From an uncultured Lachnospiraceae bacterium (GTDB taxonomy: Bacteria > Bacillota > Clostridia > Lachnospirales > Lachnospiraceae): DNA of 10,270 nt. Within the stretch, counting starts at the first letter, position 1; every line of letters starts with the position of its first letter. The position numbers and the translations under genes are program-made. Location of the stretch: contig CAMNQN010000121.1 of NCBI GenBank assembly GCA_946549155.1, positions 1-10,270 of the forward strand. Reading direction: 5' to 3'. The notes beneath the pieces are model-generated. The model was not told the DNA's origin, did no database searches, and worked only from the letters and a program-made list of their open reading frames with translations. Below, piece after piece: positions 1 through 4,804 of this stretch.

Positions 1-68
1 ATCTGCCCGCCCGGCCCCGTCTTTTCCTGCGTCCTGCCAATTAACAAAACACGAACAGAGTAAACAGC

Positions 69-91
69 AGCCTCCGGGAGGCTTTTATTTT
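69..91 (+). terminator. Intrinsic terminator of an upstream gene outside the window
   Basis: A short GC-rich hairpin with arms AGCCTC (69-74) and GAGGCT (78-83) around a CGG loop is followed directly by TTTTATTTT. This is a standard rho-independent terminator. It would end a + strand transcript entering from the left edge, whose gene is not in the window. Confidence 0.75.
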
Positions 92-94
92 GGC

Positions 95-123
95 TTGCGT
101 CATCTCCCGGGTATTTGTATAAT
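95..123 (+). promoter_or_regulatory. Sigma-A type promoter for the HAD phosphatase
   Basis: TTGCGT (95-100) and a perfect TATAAT (118-123) are separated by 17 bases, just downstream of the preceding terminator. Transcription would start near 130 and give a leader of about 45 nt that ends in the ribosome binding site AAAGGA at 161-166. The -10 box is exact. The -35 box matches only in its first three bases. Confidence 0.65.
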
Positions 124-174
124 ATAAAATATGTCCGGTACAAGAAAGTGCTGGTATAAGAAAGGATAATCCAC

Positions 175-816
175 ATGATAAAGTGCTTGTTTTTTGATAT
201 GGACGGGGTTCTGGTTAATACGGAGCCCCTCCACTTTGAAATATGGAAGCAGGTTTTTCTAAGCCAGGGGCTGGAGATAGACTATGAACACTACAAGGGC
301 TGTATCGGTTCTAATGCGAACCGTCTGTTTACGTTGATTTCAGAAGGGTATGGCAGAGATTTTCACGGGAATGAGAAAATTCTGGAGCAGTACGCGAGGC
401 AAAAGGACGTTTACATCAAAAGGCATGGAGTGCCGGAAATTCCCGGGGCGGCAGAGACGGTCCGGAAGCTGTGGGCAAAAGGATACCGTCTGGCGGTGGT
501 GTCCTCTTCTCCGCAGAAATATATTGAAATGATTATCAGGAAGCTGGGGGTGACCGACTGCTTTGAAGCGTTTTTCAGCGGAGATCGGATTGCGCGCCCG
601 AAGCCTGCTCCGGATGTGTATCTGGCGGCGGCGGAGGCGTTTCATGTTCATCCGGAGGAATGTGCGGTAATCGAGGATTCTGAGAATGGCTGTCTGGCAG
701 CCAAGGCAGCGGGCATGATCTGCTATGGATTTTATAATCCGGATTCCGGCCGGCAGGATTTGTCCGCTGCGGATAGGGTATTCGATACATTTATGGGAGA
801 TGTGCTGCCGCTTTAA
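175..816 (+). CDS. HAD-superfamily sugar-phosphatase / beta-phosphoglucomutase-like hydrolase
   Basis: This 213-residue cytosolic protein has all four haloacid dehalogenase motifs. Motif I is DMDGVL at residues 8-13, with the nucleophile D8 and acid/base D10. Motif II is the VVSSS stretch (S110-S112). Motif III is RPKPAPDVY with K143. Motif IV is VIEDSENG with E167 and D168 for magnesium binding. The segment between motifs I and II (about residues 16-85) is a helical C1 cap, as in beta-phosphoglucomutase, phosphoglycolate phosphatase and 2-deoxyglucose-6-phosphatase relatives. Length is normal for that group. The ATG has AAAGGA eight bases upstream. The gene is monocistronic and converges on its neighbour with only 18 bp between the stops. 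Substrate cannot be decided from sequence: hydrolysis of a small sugar phosphate is most likely, and a mutase role is possible. Family assignment is firm; specificity is open. Confidence 0.9.
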   Translation: MIKCLFFDMDGVLVNTEPLHFEIWKQVFLSQGLEIDYEHYKGCIGSNANRLFTLISEGYGRDFHGNEKILEQYARQKDVYIKRHGVPEIPGAAETVRKLWAKGYRLAVVSSSPQKYIEMIIRKLGVTDCFEAFFSGDRIARPKPAPDVYLAAAEAFHVHPEECAVIEDSENGCLAAKAAGMICYGFYNPDSGRQDLSAADRVFDTFMGDVLPL

Positions 817-834
817 CAGAAAACGGGAGGAAAA

Positions 835-1401
835 TCAGGAGGAATGATGGCGGTGAAGATATTCGTCCGTGCCAAGAACCTCCGTGTGGACAGGCGAGAA
901 GCTGGCGGCAATCGCTTCAATCCTGGCTTCCCATTCCGGGCTTTGTCCGGCGATGGCGTCTTTGAGATAGCATACATGGGCGCCCTCATCGATGAAGGAC
1001 ATCATGGTGGACAAAATGCAGCATTCCGCCACTACTCCGGTGAGCAGAATGCGGTCATACTGCCCGGGAATGATTCGAAGCTCCGGAATAGAACAGGAGG
1101 AATAGGTGCTTTTCACATAGACAGGCCATTTTTCCAGATAAGGCGTTAAGGGCCCGGCAAGCTTTGACAGATAAGGGTCAGCGTTGATATCACGGTATTC
1201 CTGATTATACTGGTTCCAGCGGCCCTTTGGCTCTTTTGGGGCCAGATACTGGGTGAATACCACATCGTAGGCATGTCCGCAGGAAGGGGAATCCAGCAGC
1301 CTTTGAATATTCTTCCATGCCGCAGGCAGAGAGGGGCAGGCCCAGGGCTGTTTCGGGAAATATACATTTTGTACGTCAATCACAAGCAACAGATCTTTCA
1401 T
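835..1401 (-). CDS. Isochorismatase-family cysteine hydrolase
   Basis: This 188-residue alpha/beta protein is of the isochorismatase-like hydrolase fold, which includes nicotinamidases, N-carbamoylsarcosine amidases and pyrazinamidase-like enzymes. The family's catalytic triad is visible: D9 in LLVIDVQN, K97 in VYVKST, and C128 in GVVAECCILST, at the family position seven residues into the GVxxxxC motif; the VV pair preceding it is where the usual cis peptide falls. C127 beside the nucleophile is less common. Such enzymes hydrolyse amides or vinyl ethers, and this one is probably a cytosolic amidase of unknown substrate. I do not see enough to call it nicotinamidase (PncA). The ATG at 1401 is supported by GGAG (CTCC at 1410-1413 on the + strand) eight bases upstream. 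It has its own promoter at 1471-1499 and no operon partner. The reading frame is intact and of typical length. Confidence 0.87.
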   Translation of the reverse strand: MKDLLLVIDVQNVYFPKQPWACPSLPAAWKNIQRLLDSPSCGHAYDVVFTQYLAPKEPKGRWNQYNQEYRDINADPYLSKLAGPLTPYLEKWPVYVKSTYSSCSIPELRIIPGQYDRILLTGVVAECCILSTMMSFIDEGAHVCYLKDAIAGQSPEWEARIEAIAASFSPVHTEVLGTDEYLHRHHSS

Positions 1402-1421
1402 AAGCTACGCTCCATTTTTGA

Positions 1422-1454
1422 GAGACGCTTTGCCGCGCCTCATTTTTTATTTTT
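1422..1454 (+). terminator. Possible + strand terminator in the hydrolase 5' leader
   Basis: GAGACGC (1422-1428) can pair with GCGCCTC (1435-1441) with one A-C mismatch, and the hairpin is followed by ATTTTTTATTTTTT. Read on the + strand this could stop transcripts that run from the HAD gene through the antisense of the hydrolase before they reach recQ. On the - strand the same bases form a 7-bp stem with a G-U pair in the hydrolase's 5' UTR. The mismatch and the location inside another gene's leader keep confidence low. Confidence 0.35.
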
Positions 1455-1470
1455 TGCAGTTTTTGTATTT

Positions 1471-1499
1471 AGTATACTGATTTTAAAGAGAATTAGCAA
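1471..1499 (-). promoter_or_regulatory. Promoter for the isochorismatase-family gene
   Basis: On the - strand TTGCTA (1499-1494) and TATACT (1476-1471) are separated by exactly 17 bases. The predicted start near 1464 gives a leader of about 60 nt before the ATG at 1401. Both boxes match the vegetative consensus well. Confidence 0.65.
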
Positions 1500-1521
1500 T
1501 AGAAGAAAACAGATGTGAGTG

Positions 1522-1550
1522 TTGATTTTTGAACTGCATTTACGTATGAT
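1522..1550 (+). promoter_or_regulatory. Promoter for recQ
   Basis: TTGATT (1522-1527) and TATGAT (1545-1550) are separated by 17 bases on the + strand. The predicted start near 1557 leaves a leader of about 45 nt before recQ. It lies back to back with the hydrolase promoter, with 22 bp between their -35 boxes. Confidence 0.65.
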
Positions 1551-1600
1551 AAGGGGAAGAGGAATTTTTAGGACGCAAAGGATGAGGACAGGAAAACGGA

Positions 1601-3499
1601 ATGACGAAAGAAGAGGTATTAAAGAAATATTTTGGTTATGATTCCTTCCGCCCAGGACAGGAGACGCTGGTGAACGGCATCCTGGAGGGAAGGGATACGC
1701 TGGGGATTATGCCCACGGGAGCGGGAAAATCGCTGTGTTATCAGATCCCGGCGCTGCTGCTGCCGGGTATCACGCTGGTGATTTCCCCGCTGATTTCGCT
1801 GATGAAGGATCAGGTCACCGCTCTGAATCAGGCGGGTGTTCATGCGGCTTATTTAAACAGCTCCCTCACGGCCGGACAGTACCAGACGGCGCTGCGGAAT
1901 ATGATCCGGGGACAGTATAAGATCGTCTATGTGGCTCCTGAACGGTTGCTGACGCCGGCTTTTTTGCAGGCGGTGGAGCAGATTTCCATTTCCATGATCA
2001 GCGTGGATGAGGCGCACTGTATTTCACAGTGGGGGCAGGATTTCCGCCCTGATTATCTGAAGATACTGGATTTTGTAGACCGGCTGGGATACCGTCCTGT
2101 GCTCAGCGCTTTCACGGCCACGGCCACCAGGGAGGTGCGGGAGGATATTCTGGCCCTGCTGGATTTGAAAAATCCGGTGTGCCTGACCACAGGATTTGAC
2201 CGGCCTAATCTTAAGTTTATTGTGCGTCAGCCGGGAGATAAGATGAAGGAGGTACTGGAGTATCTGGAGGAGCACGAGGGGGAGTGCGGGATTATTTACT
2301 GCCTGACCAGGAAAACTGTGGAGGAGGTCTGTGAAGAGCTGGTCAGGCGGGGGTATCCGGCTACCCGTTATCATGCCGGTCTGGCGGATCGGGAGAGAAA
2401 GATAAATCAGGACGATTTTATTTTTGACCGGAGACAGATTATGGTAGCCACCAACGCTTTCGGAATGGGCATCGACAAGTCCAATGTGCGCTATGTGATT
2501 CACTATAATATGCCGAAAAACATGGAAAGCTATTATCAGGAAGCCGGCCGGGCGGGCCGGGACGGGCTGCCCTCGGAGTGTCTGCTGCTTTATGCGGGCC
2601 AGGATGTGGTGACGAATCAGTTTTTCATCGACAAAATGGGAAGCGGAGGGGAAACCTCCGGGCAGATTCTTTACGGCCGGGAGGATCCGCCGATCTGGGA
2701 ATATGAGGATGGCTTTCAGGAAGAGGAGGACCTGTCAGAGCTTTTAAAGGAGCGGGAGAGGGAACGGCTGAAAAAGATGACCTTCTACTGCTTTACCAAC
2801 GAGTGCCTGCGGGCCTATATTCTCCGCTATTTTGGAGAATACGGCTCCAATTACTGCGGAAACTGCTCCAACTGTCTGACCCAGTTTGAAGAAAAAGATG
2901 TGACCCGTATAGCGGAAAGCCTGGTGGGATGCGTGAAAATGGCCAGGAGAAGCTACGGTATGACAGTAATTGTGGACACCGTTCACGGCAGCAAAAATGC
3001 AAAGATCGTCAAAACAGGCATGGACCGGAACCCTTATTACAGCACCTGCTCAGAGGAGCCGGTATATTTCCTGCGCCAGGTACTGAATTTTCTTCTGGTT
3101 CAGGGATATCTTCATCTGACAGACGGGGAATACCCGGTTTTAGAATTAAACGAACGCTCCCGGGAAATTTTAGAAGGAAAACAGATCCTGATGAAAGCAG
3201 TCAAAGAAGCACCGAAGAAGGCAGAAGGAAAGGCGAAAAAAGCAAAAGAAAAACGGCTCTCCATCGGCGGCGCCGAGGACATTGACCGGGGCCTGTTCGA
3301 AAAGCTGCGCAGCCTGCGCCTGGAGATCGCCAAAAAAGAAAAAGTGCCGCCTTACGTGGTATTTTCCGACAAAACCCTGGTCCACATGTGCCTGCTCCAT
3401 CCCGGAACAAAAGAAGAAATGCTGCAGGTATCCGGCGTAGGTGAGATAAAGTACAGCAAATACGGAGAAGCATTTCTTGAAGCACTGAAGGAAGCGTAA
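1601..3499 (+). CDS. recQ: ATP-dependent DNA helicase RecQ
   Basis: This is a 632-residue 3'-5' superfamily 2 DNA helicase for recombination and stalled-fork repair. In order it has the N-terminal FGYDSFRPGQ motif (11-20), Walker A PTGAGKS (38-44), motif II DEAH (136-139) running into the RecQ-specific aromatic-rich loop (CISQWGQDFRPDY), motif III SAFTATA (169-175), motif IV IIYC near 231, and motif VI QEAGRAGRDG (313-322). The zinc-binding region follows, with C402, C419, C422 and C425, then a winged-helix RQC domain (about 430-530) and a C-terminal HRDC domain (about 563-630). A lysine-rich linker (about 532-552) joins RQC to HRDC. All domains are present, so it is full length. An acidic, Gly/Glu-rich stretch at about 346-392 is longer than in E. 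coli RecQ. A GAGGACAGG ribosome site precedes the ATG. It appears monocistronic with its own promoter. Confidence 0.96.
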   Translation: MTKEEVLKKYFGYDSFRPGQETLVNGILEGRDTLGIMPTGAGKSLCYQIPALLLPGITLVISPLISLMKDQVTALNQAGVHAAYLNSSLTAGQYQTALRNMIRGQYKIVYVAPERLLTPAFLQAVEQISISMISVDEAHCISQWGQDFRPDYLKILDFVDRLGYRPVLSAFTATATREVREDILALLDLKNPVCLTTGFDRPNLKFIVRQPGDKMKEVLEYLEEHEGECGIIYCLTRKTVEEVCEELVRRGYPATRYHAGLADRERKINQDDFIFDRRQIMVATNAFGMGIDKSNVRYVIHYNMPKNMESYYQEAGRAGRDGLPSECLLLYAGQDVVTNQFFIDKMGSGGETSGQILYGREDPPIWEYEDGFQEEEDLSELLKERERERLKKMTFYCFTNECLRAYILRYFGEYGSNYCGNCSNCLTQFEEKDVTRIAESLVGCVKMARRSYGMTVIVDTVHGSKNAKIVKTGMDRNPYYSTCSEEPVYFLRQVLNFLLVQGYLHLTDGEYPVLELNERSREILEGKQILMKAVKEAPKKAEGKAKKAKEKRLSIGGAEDIDRGLFEKLRSLRLEIAKKEKVPPYVVFSDKTLVHMCLLHPGTKEEMLQVSGVGEIKYSKYGEAFLEALKEA

Positions 3500-3604
3500 A
3501 GAAGAGTACGAAAAGCCGCATTGCCGGCACTGAGAAAGGCAGATGAATACTTCCTCATCTAAGTGTCCCCTCACGGAATTAGCTTTTAAATCCCAAAACA
3601 ACCA
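3500..3604. other. Intergenic stretch after recQ without a gene
   Basis: This is the left part of the 299-bp gap between the convergent recQ and hsp20 stops. It holds a modest hairpin, AGATGA (3541-3546) with TCATCT (3555-3560), but no T-run follows, so it is a poor intrinsic terminator. I see no supported coding sequence. The rest of the gap is mostly the large inverted repeat. Confidence 0.6.
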
Positions 3605-3777
3605 GGAACCGCCGGGAAAGACAAGGGAGCGCTTCCTGAACATCCAGGTGTACACATGTCCGAGACAAGTGTACGCGGGAAACGGATTGGAAAATCCGAT
3701 TCCCGCGTACATTTGTCGGAAGGACTAGGTGAACACCGGATGTCAGGAAGCGCTCCCGGATCTTTCCCGGCGGTTCC
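3605..3777. repeat. 173-bp imperfect inverted repeat (giant hairpin) between recQ and hsp20
   Basis: The two halves of this element pair along almost their whole length. The outer arms are 17 bp perfect (GGAACCGCCGGGAAAGA at 3605-3621 with 3761-3777). After a 3x3 internal loop there are 15 more perfect pairs (GGGAGCGCTTCCTGA at 3625-3639 with 3743-3757). Shorter helices of 5, 5, 3 and 4 bp follow. Then 18 pairs with one G-T wobble join 3664-3681 to 3700-3717, and CGGATT (3683-3688) pairs with AATCCG (3693-3698) around a GGAA tetraloop. About 73 pairs are possible in total. No poly-T follows either end, and no open frame inside looks real. It sits between two convergent stops. It may be a miniature transposable element, a repeat of the REP/REPIN kind, a bidirectional transcription barrier, or a structured RNA; sequence alone does not decide. 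Confidence 0.9.
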
Positions 3778-3798
3778 GTCCTATCATCACTTTAAATC

Positions 3799-4245
3799 CT
3801 ATCCCTCAATAGCAATATACCTGCTCTGCTCCACCGCTTTCGCATCTTTTTTCGGAATGGACAGCTTCAGGATACCGTTCTCAAATCTGGCCTTGATATC
3901 CTCCTGGGTAACAGCCTCGCCCACATAGAAGCTTCTGGAGCAGTTCCCGATGAAGCGCTCCCGACGGATATATTTTCCGTTTTCATCCTTTTCCCCGTTG
4001 TCTGTATTGGAAGAGGCCTGTATGGTCAGATATCCGTCCTTCAGTTGGGCGTTTACGTTCTCTTTCTTAAAGCCCGGAAGATCAATATCCAGCTCATAGG
4101 AGCTGTCGGTTTCCTTCACATCCGTTTTCATCAGGGTGTTTTCTCTTTGAGGGCGGCGGTTCGCTCTCTGGAAGAAATCAGAGTTAAACGGGAAATCCAT
4201 AAAATCATCAAATAAGTTTTCTCCAAAAATACTAGGCATCAGCAT
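3799..4245 (-). CDS. hsp20: Hsp20 / alpha-crystallin family small heat shock protein
   Basis: This 148-residue ATP-independent holdase chaperone binds unfolding proteins in the cytosol. A Phe/Asp-rich N-terminal arm (residues 1-36, MPSIFGENLFDDF) leads into the alpha-crystallin domain (about 37-133), which has the conserved ELDIDLPGFKKE segment (P57, G58) and the NGIL signature (123-126) before the last strand. The C-terminal tail carries the IXI oligomerisation motif as IAI (144-146). Length is typical. The ATG has a strong AAGGAGG (CCTCC on the + strand at 4254-4258) eight bases away; a second in-frame ATG two codons later is possible but spaced worse. Expression is expected to be heat-induced through HrcA, because a perfect CIRCE operator overlaps its promoter. 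It stands alone and converges on recQ across the giant inverted repeat. Confidence 0.95.
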   Translation of the reverse strand: MLMPSIFGENLFDDFMDFPFNSDFFQRANRRPQRENTLMKTDVKETDSSYELDIDLPGFKKENVNAQLKDGYLTIQASSNTDNGEKDENGKYIRRERFIGNCSRSFYVGEAVTQEDIKARFENGILKLSIPKKDAKAVEQSRYIAIEG

Positions 4246-4278
4246 AAATTTTTCCTCCTTTTATTGTATCATCCATAG

Positions 4279-4342
4279 GATCTGTTTCAGGAACAGTATC
4301 TGCGATAAATCCCTGGATTATGAATGTTATCCGTGGATTTAT
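4279..4342 (-). promoter_or_regulatory. Structured 5' UTR of hsp20 (two hairpins)
   Basis: The predicted hsp20 mRNA starts near 4359 and has a leader of about 110 nt. Two hairpins can form in it. One pairs 4305-4312 with 4335-4342 (8 bp) and, after a small internal loop, 4315-4318 with 4329-4332. The other pairs CTGTT with AACAG (4282-4286 with 4292-4296), plus three more pairs beyond a bulged base. Leaders of small heat shock genes sometimes act as RNA thermometers. The pairing is visible; a thermosensor role is only a hypothesis, since the ribosome site itself is at most partly covered. Confidence 0.35.
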
Positions 4343-4365
4343 TGCTCCTCTGTTGTTCTATCCGT

Positions 4366-4394
4366 AATATAACACACAAATTAGCACTCGTCAA
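4366..4394 (-). promoter_or_regulatory. hsp20 promoter with the -35 box inside CIRCE
   Basis: On the - strand TTGACG (4394-4389) and TATATT (4371-4366) lie exactly 17 bases apart, an excellent sigma-A promoter. The -35 hexamer consists of five bases of the CIRCE spacer and one base of a half-site, so bound HrcA would physically block RNA polymerase. Confidence 0.8.
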
Positions 4395-4407
4395 GAGCGA
4401 GTGCTAA
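4381..4407. promoter_or_regulatory. CIRCE operator (HrcA binding site)
   Basis: A perfect match to the CIRCE consensus: TTAGCACTC (4381-4389), nine spacer bases, then GAGTGCTAA (4399-4407). CIRCE is the operator of the heat-shock repressor HrcA, which needs GroEL for activity and releases the site on heat stress. Here it overlaps the hsp20 promoter, so hsp20 belongs to the HrcA regulon. The hrcA gene is not in the window. Confidence 0.95.
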
Positions 4408-4443
4408 CAAAAAATGTGAAAATTTTGTGAACTCCGGAATGGG

Positions 4444-4472
4444 TTGTTTTTTGAGCAAAATCGTAGTAAGAT
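4444..4472 (+). promoter_or_regulatory. Candidate promoter for the mgtE leader transcript
   Basis: TTGTTT (4444-4449) and TAAGAT (4467-4472) are 17 bases apart on the + strand. An alternative pairs TTGAGC (4451-4456) with AATGAT (4474-4479), also 17 apart. Either would start transcription at about 4480-4487, just ahead of the first stable hairpin of the mgtE leader. Neither is a strong match. Confidence 0.4.
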
Positions 4473-4487
4473 AAATGATATGTTTAA

Positions 4488-4804
4488 CGGGCAGAAATGC
4501 CCGGACAGCATTAAAATTCAGAAACGAGGCAGGTGAAACAGAGTGGACGGTTGCGACAACCATGGCCGAAGTAGAGGCATAGAACGGAAAATGAAAGAAA
4601 AGCTGTATAAGGCCGGGAAGTGGATGCAGCCAAAACGCCTGTAGTACGTTTTTTCTGACCTTCTTTTCTTCTGTGTTTTCTGTTCTATTTCCAGGGAAAT
4701 TTATTTACAAAGGGAAGGGTAAAGCATTTTTCCAGTGAGGACGTATGTCCGGGGAAAGATGTTCCTGGTATTTGGCAGAACGAGGTGGAAAGGAAGAAAC
4801 GAAA
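4488..4804 (+). promoter_or_regulatory. Long structured leader upstream of mgtE, unidentified
   Basis: About 320 nt separate the likely transcription start from the mgtE ATG. It begins with a 6-bp hairpin closed by a GAAA tetraloop (CGGGCA 4488-4493 with TGCCCG 4498-4503). A GGTTG/CAACC hairpin (4549-4553 with 4557-4561) follows, and ACAGC (4505-4509) can pair with GCTGT (4602-4606) to enclose the middle section. A T-run at 4649-4654 opens a pyrimidine-rich tract reaching about 4692. Two short frames with plausible ribosome sites lie inside (GTG at 4534 and GTG at 4543). Magnesium transporter genes are often controlled through such leaders, but I do not recognise the conserved M-box core, so the sensor class, if any, is unknown. 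Confidence 0.45.
4543..4644 (+). CDS. Possible 33-codon leader peptide upstream of mgtE
   Basis: A GTG at 4543 opens a 33-codon frame closed by TAG at 4642-4644. It is preceded by AGGTGA (4531-4536), a good complement to the 16S rRNA tail at a usable distance. The product is basic and ends in MKEKLYKAGKWMQPKRL; an internal ATG at 4591 could also start it but lacks a ribosome site. The stop falls five bases before the T-run at 4649. An overlapping 13-codon frame starts at GTG 4534 (VKQSGRLRQPWPK), with GAGG at 4526-4529. Position ahead of a Mg2+ transporter gene recalls leader-peptide control such as that of Salmonella mgtA, but nothing here proves translation. Confidence 0.25.
   Translation: MDGCDNHGRSRGIERKMKEKLYKAGKWMQPKRL

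Noticed and set aside
3541..3560. Intrinsic terminator of recQ
   Set aside because: The AGATGA/TCATCT hairpin has only six pairs, is AT-rich and lacks a following T-run.
3170..3712. A 180-codon - strand frame running from the giant hairpin into the end of recQ
   Set aside because: It starts inside the inverted repeat, is Phe/Cys-rich because of antisense lysine codons, and overlaps the conserved HRDC domain of RecQ.
4488..4745. M-box (ykoK) magnesium riboswitch ahead of mgtE
   Set aside because: Expected from the gene, but the conserved core strings could not be found by eye. The leader is reported as unidentified instead.
4745..4804. Upstream ATG of mgtE adding 20 residues
   Set aside because: GAGG is only four bases away and the added residues show no family character. 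ATG 4805 has a better-placed AAGGAAG.
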